This document shows positions 1 through 5,783 of a stretch of 11,140 nt of DNA, piece after piece. The notes beneath the pieces are model-generated. The model was given only the letters and a program-made list of their open reading frames with translations. It did not search any database and was not told where the DNA came from. Where the stretch lies: positions 1-11,140 of the forward strand of contig CAYNEO010000075.1 in the NCBI GenBank assembly GCA_964396245.1, written 5' to 3'. The DNA comes from CAYNEO01 sp964396245 (GTDB lineage: Bacteria > Zixibacteria > MSB-5A5 > GN15 > FEB-12). The position numbers and the translations under genes are program-made. How positions within the stretch are numbered: position 1 is the first letter of the stretch; each line of letters starts with the position of its first letter.

Positions 1-24
1 AGCCCGATATTGTCGGGCTTTTTC
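1..24 (+). terminator. Rho-independent terminator, tail of repeat copy C1
   Basis: A perfect 7-bp stem (AGCCCGA, 1-7, with TCGGGCT, 13-19) with a 5-nt loop is followed by TTTTTC and TTT. Sequence and layout match the terminators of repeat copies C2, C3 and C7, including the trailing CTTTGCA shared with C3. This is therefore most likely the 3' end of another copy whose core lies left of the window. Confidence 0.8.
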
Positions 25-101
25 TTTGCATTCAGAGCGAGCATGCCGCTTATTCTGCACAAGAGGCGAATTGCTCGCAAGATACCGGAGGTCAATCCAA
101 A

Positions 102-551
102 GTGGCAGGAATAGAAAAAAGAATAATTGTTGGTGTGGTCGCGGTAATCTTATTGTTGGTAGGATGTTCGCAAGATACTGCGGTGAAACAGCACGAGGTG
201 AATGGCATGCAAGTATATTACCTGGAAATCGTTACCAACGATGTCGAAGCCGTATGCAGCTCGTACGTCAAAACACATAATATACAGTTTGGTGAACCGG
301 ATTCCCTTCTTGGAAACGCTCGGACTGCTGAGCTACTCGGAGGCGGCCTGGTTGGGGTGCGGGCGCCGTTGCGAGAGGATGAAGAGCCGGTGGTCAGACC
401 CTACTGGCTCGTGGACGATATCAAAGCTGCGGTTTCTGCAGTGGAGAAGGCAGGCGGCGTGATAGCGCTTCCGCCTATGGAGATCCCTGGCCGTGGAACA
501 ATCGCCATCTATCTGCTGGGAAACAACCAACACGGCCTCTGGCAACTATAG
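102..551 (+). CDS. Lipoprotein with a VOC (glyoxalase-like) domain
   Basis: The protein has 149 residues. A basic N-terminus (K6, R7) and hydrophobic segment 8-20 end in the lipobox L19-V20-G21-C22, so it should be exported and lipid-anchored at C22. Residues 37-149 look like one vicinal oxygen chelate unit: YYLEIVTNDVEA opens the first strand-helix, RPYWLVDDIKAA starts the second beta-alpha-beta half, and the end HGLWQL is the usual GLWQ-like close of glyoxalase/bleomycin-resistance proteins. Family knowledge gives metal-dependent small-molecule chemistry or binding; the substrate cannot be read here. The start is GTG, chosen because GGAGG (87-91) lies 10 nt upstream and the signal peptide begins there. 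The gene stands alone between repeats C1 and C2. A periplasmic VOC lipoprotein is unusual, since most VOC proteins are cytosolic. The domain call is fairly firm and the function open. Confidence 0.8.
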   Translation: MAGIEKRIIVGVVAVILLLVGCSQDTAVKQHEVNGMQVYYLEIVTNDVEAVCSSYVKTHNIQFGEPDSLLGNARTAELLGGGLVGVRAPLREDEEPVVRPYWLVDDIKAAVSAVEKAGGVIALPPMEIPGRGTIAIYLLGNNQHGLWQL

Positions 552-659
552 GCGCATTTCCGTTTCAGAAGGCACTATTCAAGCTACTCTGCTAACCATT
601 GCGATTCATTGGCTGGAAAATACCCGCTGCAATTTCACACGGATCTAATGGAAGAGTCC

Positions 660-783
660 TATTCCATTATCTTCCAGCGCGTTCCACTTGCGGTCGAATA
701 ACTGAACTTCACAAAAGTTTGGGGAGAGTGATATTGGGGCCGCCATAGACTAAGAGGCCCGACTTCGTGGGGCTTTTTCTTTA
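660..783 (+). repeat. Dispersed intergenic repeat, copy C2 (class A)
   Basis: The AT-rich box TATTCCATTAT (660-670) runs into TTCCAGCG (672-679), then a shortened variable stretch, the core at 717-749 (GTTTGGGGAGAGTGATAT, then TGGGGCCGCCATAGA) and a terminator. The box-to-core distance is 45 nt, 18 nt shorter than in most copies. It separates the VOC lipoprotein from the exonuclease gene. The sequence 552-659 before it shows nothing recognisable. Confidence 0.85.
754..783 (+). terminator. Terminator hairpin of repeat C2
   Basis: AGGCCC (755-760) pairs with GGGCTT through one G-U, with an 8-9 nt loop, and TTTTTCTTT follows. It ends plus-strand transcription arriving from the VOC gene or from within the repeat. 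Confidence 0.65.
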
Positions 784-791
784 CAACGACT

Positions 792-819
792 TTGACTAAT
801 TCCAATCGTGGGTTATTAT
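792..819 (+). promoter_or_regulatory. Sigma70-like promoter of the exonuclease gene
   Basis: TTGACT (792-797), a 16-nt spacer and TATTAT (814-819) lie just after the C2 terminator and 57 nt before the start codon at 876. The order terminator, promoter, gene recurs after C3. Confidence 0.55.
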
Positions 820-875
820 ACAGTTCGAATCGAGGGCATTGTGAACAGGCTACATAAACACCTGAAGGGATAATC

Positions 876-1430
876 ATGCATAATGCGCATGACTTTATTA
901 TCTTTGATCTTGAGGCAACCTGCTGGGAAAGAGGCACCCGGCCTGAACGCATGGAGACAATCGAGATAGGGGCCGTTCGCCTTCAAGCGCCGAACTTTGA
1001 AACGTCCAGTGAGTTTTCTCGTTTTGTCCGTCCCGTATCAGAGCCAATCCTGAGTGACTTTTGCGTCTCACTTACCGGTATTGAGCAGGCGGATGTCGAC
1101 GCCGCCGAGCCATTCCCAGTCGTTTTCGAAGAATTCGTTACCTGGGTCGGGAGCGGGGATGCTATTCTTTGCTCGTGGGGTGCCTATGATCCGAGGCAAC
1201 TCCAAGCCGACTGCCGAAGGCACGCAATCAAATACCCGTTTGAGTTCCGTGATCACGTAAATTTGAAGAAGGAGTTTGCTGCCTTCCACGGAATCAAGCC
1301 CTGCGGAATGAAGCGTGCTCTTAGCATAATTGGGCTGCCGCTTGAAGGTAAGCATCATAGGGGCATTGACGATGCCCGCAATATATCAAAGATCATCACT
1401 TGGATGAAACAGAATGGGGCCTGTGACTAA
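876..1430 (+). CDS. DEDDh 3'-5' exonuclease, ERI-1/KapD-like
   Basis: The protein has 184 residues, a lone DnaQ-fold exonuclease domain. Exo I is FDLEAT (D11, E13), Exo II is SWGAYDPRQL (D105) and Exo III is HHRGIDDARN (H161, D166, spaced HX4D), so all four acidic residues and the histidine of the DEDDh class are present. The wording SWGAYD and HRGIDDARN fits the ERI-1/3'hExo/KapD group, which acts on RNA or small nucleic-acid ends with two metal ions; the substrate here is unknown. It probably acts in the cytoplasm, as no signal peptide is seen. The ATG at 876 has AAGGGA (865-870) 5 nt upstream. The gene sits alone between repeats C2 and C3 with its own promoter. A small GTG reading frame overlaps its stop codon. 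Confidence 0.92.
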   Translation: MHNAHDFIIFDLEATCWERGTRPERMETIEIGAVRLQAPNFETSSEFSRFVRPVSEPILSDFCVSLTGIEQADVDAAEPFPVVFEEFVTWVGSGDAILCSWGAYDPRQLQADCRRHAIKYPFEFRDHVNLKKEFAAFHGIKPCGMKRALSIIGLPLEGKHHRGIDDARNISKIITWMKQNGACD

Positions 1431-1578
1431 ACAACTGCCTAAGGGTCGTGTTCGTCACATGAGGCCGCCCTTGCCGGCGAACCAGATGTTGAATGGGAGG
1501 AGGACAGTCGGCATCTCGACGGGTGATGAGTTGCCGGTGCGCGTCTGCGCTTCTGACTATCAGCATTCTTGGGGGTGA
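1423..1578 (+). CDS. Possible small ORF overlapping the exonuclease stop (51 aa)
   Basis: A GTG at 1423 overlaps the exonuclease stop (TAA 1428-1430) by 8 nt, an arrangement that could couple translation. The 51-residue frame is basic (MTKQLPKGRVRHMRPPLPAN at its start) and resembles nothing I know. The Shine-Dalgarno is weak (GGGG at 1415-1419). The 1431-1620 stretch could equally be gene debris. A minus-strand frame through the same bases also stays open for about 30 codons, so this call is weak. Confidence 0.2.
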   Translation: MTKQLPKGRVRHMRPPLPANQMLNGRRTVGISTGDELPVRVCASDYQHSWG

Positions 1579-1621
1579 GACGGCCAAAAAGCATACTGCC
1601 AGCCTGCCCATCCACAGGACT

Positions 1622-1762
1622 TATTCTATTATTTTCCAACGACATCCGCTTGAATTGGAGTAATGCGTTTTTACCGGGAATATGAATTCCACCAAAGTGT
1701 GGAGAGAGTGATATTGGGGCCGCCATAGATTGCGAAAGCCCGATGTGAACGGGCTTTTTCTT
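1622..1762 (+). repeat. Dispersed intergenic repeat, copy C3 (class A)
   Basis: The box TATTCTATTAT (1622-1632) runs into TTCCAACG (1634-1641). The core starts at 1697, exactly 63 nt after TTCC, and ends at 1729; it reads GTGTGGAGAGAGTGATAT, then TGGGGCCGCCATAGA. A strong terminator follows. This copy carries two substitutions in the first core block relative to C2 and C6. Confidence 0.9.
1735..1762 (+). terminator. Terminator hairpin of repeat C3
   Basis: AAAGCCCG (1735-1742) pairs perfectly with CGGGCTTT (1750-1757) around a 7-nt loop, followed by TTCTTT. It is the same hairpin type as C1 but with a different stem sequence. Confidence 0.85.
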
Positions 1763-1790
1763 TGCACTAAGGAAGCCAAATGGGTATACT
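1762..1790 (+). promoter_or_regulatory. Sigma70-like promoter of the HEPN-like gene
   Basis: TTGCAC (1762-1767), an exact 17-nt spacer and TATACT (1785-1790), with TG two bases before the -10 region (an extended -10 flavour). The -35 box begins at the last bases of the C3 terminator T-run, so repeat end and promoter are joined. Confidence 0.6.
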
Positions 1791-1906
1791 ATACGCATAG
1801 CGGGGGGAATTTTATAACCCGCATCACGCACCCAGAAACCCACCGCAAGCATATGAGGCACCCGGCCTCAATAACAAAGGACTGCTTTTATCCAAGAGGA
1901 TGAATG

Positions 1907-2488
1907 ATGTTTGGGAGCCCTCGATCCGACAAAGGTGCCGAAAGCATTAGCTATCCCCGAGCGAGAGAAGTGGTCTCACAAGTCGCAAAAATATTTGCCG
2001 ATCTTAATGAACAAGAACAACTTGTTAAGAAGCGATCAAGCTTACCCTGCCTATGGCATGTTGCCCGAGAGAGTTTCGCATTTGCATACAAGATAGAATA
2101 CGCTGAACTACCCGAGCAGCTCAGAGATTCCTACCACCAGGTATATTCGGAGCTTTCCTTTTTCATTGATGACGTTAGTCATCAGAGGTATGAGGCATCT
2201 CTGGATGCGGTAGCTCGGCATGAACTTGAGCGATTGCAGAAGATTGGTCTATCAGGGAGCATGTTCACTTGCCGAAATCTCATAGCCCATATTGGCGTGA
2301 AAGCCCAAACTAGACATGAAATATGGGAATCCCTTATCGGGAGTAATGAGACATGTCAGAGAGAGCACCTTATCGTATTGGCAGAGACCTTGGGCTACTG
2401 CAGTGCAATGTTTCGACTGATGTGGGACGAATGGGTTGCTTACGACACCTTTATAGCATATCAGAATAGAAATCTATCCCAAGGGTGA
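1907..2488 (+). CDS. HEPN-like helical protein (candidate RNase)
   Basis: The protein has 193 residues from the second of two adjacent ATG codons. AAGAGGA (1894-1900) lies 6 nt before the ATG at 1907 but only 3 nt before the one at 1904, so 1907 is preferred. I do not recognise the full family. The protein looks almost wholly alpha-helical, with no signal peptide or membrane segment. At residues 123-128 it has C-RNLIAH-IG, which fits the R-polar-x3-H (Rx4H) active-site motif of HEPN-domain RNases, often written RNxxAH. HEPN proteins act in toxin-antitoxin, abortive infection, CRISPR and RNA-processing systems. No MNT nucleotidyltransferase or other antitoxin partner lies beside it, and the gene is flanked only by repeats C3 and C4. 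The HEPN assignment rests on one motif plus helicity and is tentative. Confidence 0.75.
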   Translation: MFGSPRSDKGAESISYPRAREVVSQVAKIFADLNEQEQLVKKRSSLPCLWHVARESFAFAYKIEYAELPEQLRDSYHQVYSELSFFIDDVSHQRYEASLDAVARHELERLQKIGLSGSMFTCRNLIAHIGVKAQTRHEIWESLIGSNETCQREHLIVLAETLGYCSAMFRLMWDEWVAYDTFIAYQNRNLSQG

Positions 2489-2570
2489 GAAAGAAACTCT
2501 GGACAAAGCCAACGACGGCGACTGCGTGATCAGCACTTTGCGCAGCTTCTTCAGCGCTTCGTGGCGGATG

Positions 2571-2720
2571 TTATATAATTGACTTTTAACGCGTTCCGGT
2601 TACACTTGAGTAGCCGTATTTTATACAAAAGGCGAATTCCACCAGGAAAGTTTGGGGAGAGTGATATCGGGGCCGCCATAATACTTAAGCCGCTGCATTG
2701 CAACGGCTGTTGTTGTTTTG
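2571..2720 (+). repeat. Dispersed intergenic repeat, copy C4 (class A, degraded 3' end)
   Basis: The upstream box is degenerate (TTTTAACG at 2584-2591). The core at 2650-2682 reads GTTTGGGGAGAGTGATAT, then CGGGGCCGCCATAAT, so the final AGA is altered. Box start to core start is 66 nt. It lies between two convergent genes. The 2489-2570 stretch before it may hold a gene remnant, described in the findings. Confidence 0.85.
2688..2720 (+). terminator. Weak terminator-like hairpin of repeat C4
   Basis: AGCCG (2688-2692) pairs with CGGCT (2704-2708), extended by an inner TGC/GCA stem past one mismatch. The following tract GTTGTTGTTTTG is a poor T-run, so termination is probably weaker than at C3 or C7. 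Confidence 0.4.
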
Positions 2721-2726
2721 TGGCTG

Positions 2727-3230
2727 TTAGACCTTTTGGTCTGTCTGCTGGCCTGTACCTGAGAATTTCAAGCGTTCGTTCAGTTCCCAAAGGGCGTTCC
2801 GATTACTGTCCCATTTAAGAAGTTTGCATGCCACGTCAAATGGAACCCATCGAAATTCGGTATGCTCTCTCGATAGTACGATTTCATGGCTGCCGGCGTC
2901 GACCGAGTAGCAATATTGAGGGATAACAAAAACTCCGGGTCCCCATAATTCCTCATCCTCAAAACATGACTTCGGGATCGTTGAGAAGGAGTCAAGGGCC
3001 GCGAGGGTATTGATCAAGCCGGTCTCCTCTTCGGTTTCGCGCTGGGCTGCCTGTTCTGGTGTCTCGCCATCTTCACCGCCACCAGCAACAAATTGCCAGT
3101 AGTCGGCGTCACTTCGCTTGAGCACGGCGAACTCCGATCCTGCCGCCGTAAGACGGAACGGGATGACCAGAATCTGGAATGGCGCTCTCATTACTTCATG
3201 CTCCGAACAGTGGTAATATGGTGTCTTCAT
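2727..3230 (-). CDS. Nudix hydrolase
   Basis: The protein has 167 residues from the preferred start. The Nudix box is complete at 50-72 and fits GX5EX7REUXEEXGU: G50, E56, R64-E65, E68-E69, G71, with E65/E68/E69 expected to bind the metal. The preceding YWQFVAGG resembles nucleotide-triphosphate Nudix proteins such as the dihydroneopterin-triphosphate pyrophosphatase type, but the substrate cannot be settled from sequence. No signal peptide is seen, so it is cytosolic. The ATG at 3230 has AAAGGTG two bases upstream (AGG 4-5 nt from the ATG). A longer in-frame GTG at 3266 and an ATG at 3251 exist but have poorer ribosome sites. The gene runs opposite to its neighbours: convergent with the HEPN-like gene across C4 and divergent from the arsR operon across C5. 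Confidence 0.9.
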   Translation of the reverse strand: MKTPYYHCSEHEVMRAPFQILVIPFRLTAAGSEFAVLKRSDADYWQFVAGGGEDGETPEQAAQRETEEETGLINTLAALDSFSTIPKSCFEDEELWGPGVFVIPQYCYSVDAGSHEIVLSREHTEFRWVPFDVACKLLKWDSNRNALWELNERLKFSGTGQQTDQKV

Positions 3231-3282
3231 AACACCTTTAGGCCGCGACATCGCAGCATAAGGCACTGTCGCCTGAACAAGT

Positions 3283-3309
3283 AATGTACCGGCGCGGTTG
3301 TCTCGTCAA
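3283..3309 (-). promoter_or_regulatory. Possible promoter of the Nudix gene
   Basis: On the minus strand TTGACG (3309-3304) and TACATT (3288-3283) are separated by 15 nt, which is short for sigma70. It is the best -35/-10 pair seen upstream of the Nudix start. Confidence 0.3.
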
Positions 3310-3335
3310 GCCCAGACTCTGAATGTTTTCGCAAT

Positions 3336-3440
3336 TAGTTTATTACCTTCCAACGACTTCCTTTGCTTAACGAGTATCTGATTTCGATTTGGAAGTAGAG
3401 TCTCACAAGAGTTTGGGGAGACTGATGTCGGGCCCGCTTT
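3336..3440 (+). repeat. Dispersed intergenic repeat, copy C5 (class B, no terminator)
   Basis: TTCCAACG at 3348-3355 and the core at 3411 are exactly 63 nt apart. The core reads GTTTGGGGAGACTGATGTCG, then GGCCCGCTTT, so it lacks the CCATAGA end and no hairpin follows. ACTTCC (3356-3361) and GGAAGT (3391-3396) form a perfect inner stem inside the variable part. It lies between two divergently transcribed units. Confidence 0.8.
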
Positions 3441-3505
3441 TCTCATTCGTTTTCCGACTGCGGTGCGTGCTCATAGTACCCCAAAACCACTATTAGAAAT
3501 CTCTC

Positions 3506-3533
3506 TTGACATTTTCAAGTATTTGGTTATTTA
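3506..3533 (+). promoter_or_regulatory. Promoter of the arsR-fmdE-tauE operon
   Basis: TTGACA (3506-3511), a 16-nt spacer and TATTTA (3528-3533). The -35 box is consensus. The distance to the first start codon is about 30 nt. Confidence 0.7.
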
Positions 3534-3538
3534 GCCAA
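3523..3538 (+). promoter_or_regulatory. Probable ArsR-family operator over the -10 box
   Basis: TTGGTTATTTAGCCAA is an imperfect palindrome (TTGG.TA..TA.CCAA) covering the -10 box. An ArsR-family dimer bound there would block RNA polymerase; autoregulation by the first gene of the operon is inferred. Confidence 0.55.
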
Positions 3539-3563
3539 CTAACAAGATCATAAGTGTATAAAG

Positions 3564-3893
3564 ATGAGTATGGATAAAACAACAAAACAGAAATACGAAG
3601 CCCGGGCACAGGTCATCAAAGCCATGGCGCATCCGACCAGGCTGTTCATTGTTGACGAACTGGCCAAGAGTGAACGATGTGTCTGCGAACTGCGCGACAT
3701 GATTGGCGCTGATATTTCAACCGTCTCCAAGCATCTATCAGTCCTCAAGCAAGCCGGAATCGTCGAAGACGAGAAGCGCGGACTGCAGGTCTGGTACAAT
3801 CTCCGCGTGCCATGCATCCTCAAGTTCTTTGGATGTGTTGAGGACGTTCTCAGAGCCAATGTACGGCTGGCTCGGAGGGTGGCTGCCCGGTAG
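3564..3893 (+). CDS. ArsR/SmtB-family transcriptional repressor
   Basis: The protein has 109 residues, the normal length for a single winged-helix ArsR protein. Residues 14-80 hold the fold: AMAHPTRLFIVDEL (helix), CVCELR (39-44), recognition helix ISTVSKHLSVLKQAGI (51-66) and wing EDEKRGLQVWYNL. The C39-V-C41 pair sits where ArsR proteins bind As(III) or Sb(III) (ELCVCDL motif). Two more cysteines, C84 and C91, lie C-terminally, so a thiol, polysulfide or metalloid could be sensed; which one is inference. The ATG at 3564 follows a weak site, and an ATG at 3570 is an alternative. It is the first gene of an operon with an FmdE-like protein and a TauE/SafE permease, downstream of its own palindromic operator, and is probably inducible and autorepressed. 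Confidence 0.92.
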   Translation: MSMDKTTKQKYEARAQVIKAMAHPTRLFIVDELAKSERCVCELRDMIGADISTVSKHLSVLKQAGIVEDEKRGLQVWYNLRVPCILKFFGCVEDVLRANVRLARRVAAR

Positions 3894-3980
3894 CATTTTT
3901 TTATTCGTACACTTGGCGATATGGCCAAATAGATTGGGTCCGCCAGAGTCTACGATGATGAAGTGAGAAAGGATGACTTT

Positions 3981-4589
3981 ATGAAAGATATGAAGGACCT
4001 ATTCGAAGTCGGAATGAAATTTCACGGTCACAAGTGTCCTGCCATGCCTATGGGGCTGCGAGCTGGAGTGGCCGCAATGAAAGCACTAAATGTCGAGCGA
4101 GCACAGGACAAAGAACTTTTTGTGATCTCGGAGACCGGCAAGGGACATGCGGCAGGCTGTTTTCTCGACGGCATCATGACCGCCACGGGCTGCACATTCG
4201 GCAAATCTAATATTGAAAAGCGATATTTCAATAAAATGGCCTTTACCTTGATTGATCAGCAAAGCGGCCGCGCAGTGCGTGTCTCGCTCAAGCCGGGTTT
4301 CTTTGAAAAGGCTCTGGCCTCGCCATTTGTGCAGCAGCGCAAGGCGGGCGTGCCGCCGCAGGATATCGCCCCGGAAATCACTGATCCAATGGTCGAGCGC
4401 ATACTCTCTCTGGAAGAGAGTGCCTTTTTGGACATTGGTGACGTACAACAGATCCCGGTTAAGAAAAGCAAAGGCATTTTCACGGCCAAGGGCTGTGCCA
4501 TCTGCGGTGAGCTGACTTTTGTCGACAAGCTTCGCCTGACAACGGACAACCAACTGGTTTGTATCCCGTGCTCGGGCTATGCCAACTGA
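3981..4589 (+). CDS. FmdE-family protein with C-terminal zinc ribbon
   Basis: The protein has 202 residues. The N-terminal FmdE domain shows its signature FHGHKCPAMPMG (14-25; H15, H17, C19) and GCFLDGIMTATGCTFGK (59-75; C60, D63, C71), the cluster that binds a metal in this family. The C-terminus has a four-cysteine ribbon, C172-x2-C175 and C194-x2-C197, as in many FmdE proteins. FmdE was named from the molybdenum formylmethanofuran dehydrogenase operon of methanogens, yet in bacteria it occurs widely without that enzyme; its exact reaction is not settled. The ATG at 3981 is chosen because GAAAGGA lies 7 nt upstream; an in-frame GTG at 3963 has no such site. It lies 87 nt after arsR with no repeat or terminator between them, so cotranscription is likely. 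A role in handling sulfur, thiols or metal in the cytoplasm is inferred from the neighbours. Confidence 0.88.
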   Translation: MKDMKDLFEVGMKFHGHKCPAMPMGLRAGVAAMKALNVERAQDKELFVISETGKGHAAGCFLDGIMTATGCTFGKSNIEKRYFNKMAFTLIDQQSGRAVRVSLKPGFFEKALASPFVQQRKAGVPPQDIAPEITDPMVERILSLEESAFLDIGDVQQIPVKKSKGIFTAKGCAICGELTFVDKLRLTTDNQLVCIPCSGYAN

Positions 4590-4672
4590 GATTAACCGGG
4601 CGTTCGGCATAAGAGTCACGCTGCCTTTGGCGCCGTTGCTGCTTATGGTGCGTGCCATTGAACCGGTTAAAC
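4590..4672 (+). other. Structured intercistronic element, attC-like in layout
   Basis: It begins directly after the FmdE stop. Perfect 8-bp arms TTAACCGG (4592-4599) and CCGGTTAA (4663-4670) enclose a symmetric 6x6 unpaired stretch (4600-4605, 4657-4662). Then GGCA/TGCC (4606-4609, 4653-4656) or CATAAG/CTTATG (4608-4613, 4642-4647) can pair. The right end GTTAAAC (4666-4672) fits the integron R' consensus GTTRRRY, and the left end GATTAAC fits the R'' consensus at 6 of 7 positions. The TauE Shine-Dalgarno GGAG (4673-4676) abuts it. It could be an attC-like site or an RNA structure controlling tauE translation. Confidence 0.4.
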
Positions 4673-4682
4673 GGAGATAACG

Positions 4683-5501
4683 GTGCCTATCCACACCTTA
4701 GTGATCTTGTTCTTCGTCTTTCTGGTTGTCTCTGCCGTCTTTTCGATGTTCGGTCAGGGCGGCGGCGCCTTTTACGTTCCCATGCTCCTGGCGCTTTCGG
4801 TGCCCATGTATGTGGCGGCCACCACCAGTCAAGTGCTGATCATGGCGGTGTCCCTTTCATCTATGCTGGTTTTTGCCAGGGCCAGGACAGTGGACTGGAA
4901 GCTGGTGCTGCTGATCGAACCACCTACCAATATTGGCGCATTCATGGGTGGATATTTATCCCCCTATTTTCCGACCAGTTTCTCCAAGCTGTGCTTTGCC
5001 GGCGTACTCTTGATCGGCGCATACTATATGTATAGAGTTCCCAAAGCCGGACTGGAAGCGCCATCCGCTGACCACCACTGGTGGCAGTGGCAGCGCACTG
5101 CGGTGGCGGTGCCCTACACGCTGAATGTCGCATTGCTCATACCAATCATGCTACTGGCTGGTTTTGTCGCCGGAATGCTGGGTGTCGGCGGTGGCTTGCT
5201 CAAAGTGCCTGCCGTCGTCGTACTCGGTGGCGTTCCCATGAGCATTGCTGTCGGCAGTTCGTCTCTCATGGTCGGTGTAACTGCGTTCACCGGTTTTGTC
5301 GGCCATCTGCTACGGGGACACTTCGATCTCTGGCTCACGGTGGTGCTGGCGGCGGGCGTGCTGATCGGCTCGCAGATCGGTCCACGAATCGCTGTCAAAA
5401 CCGATCAACGCCGACTCAAGAAGTATTTTGCCATGTTGCTCGTACTCATCGCCATCTGGCTGCTTTACGGGGTCATTTTGGATGGTTGGTCGCTAGTCTG
5501 A
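4683..5501 (+). CDS. TauE/SafE-family membrane permease
   Basis: The protein has 272 residues with about eight hydrophobic segments and the internal duplication typical of the family. Its first half has GQGGGAFYVPMLLAL (24-38) and its second half GVGGGLLKVPAVVVLGG (167-183), followed by GSSSLMVG (191-198) and GVLIGSQIGPRIA (225-237). Family members export or import small sulfur-containing anions such as sulfite, sulfoacetate or taurine-derived compounds across the inner membrane. The start is GTG with GGAG (4673-4676) 6 nt upstream. It is the third gene of the arsR operon, separated from the FmdE gene by a strongly structured 93-nt gap, and is followed by repeat C6 with a terminator. ArsR control suggests induction by its substrate or by a related toxic species; that is inference. 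Confidence 0.9.
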   Translation: MPIHTLVILFFVFLVVSAVFSMFGQGGGAFYVPMLLALSVPMYVAATTSQVLIMAVSLSSMLVFARARTVDWKLVLLIEPPTNIGAFMGGYLSPYFPTSFSKLCFAGVLLIGAYYMYRVPKAGLEAPSADHHWWQWQRTAVAVPYTLNVALLIPIMLLAGFVAGMLGVGGGLLKVPAVVVLGGVPMSIAVGSSSLMVGVTAFTGFVGHLLRGHFDLWLTVVLAAGVLIGSQIGPRIAVKTDQRRLKKYFAMLLVLIAIWLLYGVILDGWSLV

Positions 5502-5600
5502 CAATGTGGCGACTACGACGTATTACTCATCGGGTCAGACCGGCGTTAGAGTACGTATTCCGGGTTTAATCGGCCTCGGGAGGGAATTAGATAACTCATC

Positions 5601-5746
5601 ATCGTATTATATGCCAACGTATTTCGCCTGACGTCTAATAACTCATTGTCACCAATAAGCCGAATGTCACAAAAGTTTGGGGAGAGTGATATCGGGGCCG
5701 CCATAGATATGAATAAGCCTTGGTTGCTCCAAAGCTTTTGTTTTTT
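5601..5746 (+). repeat. Dispersed intergenic repeat, copy C6 (class A)
   Basis: The box runs into TGCCAACG (5612-5619). The core at 5675-5707 begins exactly 63 nt later and matches the C2 core except for one T-to-C change. A hairpin follows. It lies between the convergent tauE-like and propeller genes. Confidence 0.9.
5715..5746 (+). terminator. Terminator of repeat C6 and the arsR operon
   Basis: AAGCCTTGG (5715-5723) pairs with CCAAAGCTT (5729-5737) with one mismatch and a 5-nt loop, followed by TTGTTTTTT. The stem sequence differs from the other copies while the position is kept. Confidence 0.65.
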
Positions 5747-5783
5747 CGGGCATAATTAGAAGTTGGTCTGACGGAATACAATA

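Noticed and set aside
1439..1861. 140-codon minus-strand reading frame as a gene
   Set aside because: It runs through repeat C3, its terminator and the promoter of the HEPN-like gene; its only conserved part is the repeat-borne MAAPISLSP segment.
4086..4694. 202-codon minus-strand reading frame
   Set aside because: It is antisense to the FmdE gene, whose cysteine and histidine motifs are intact, and matches no family.
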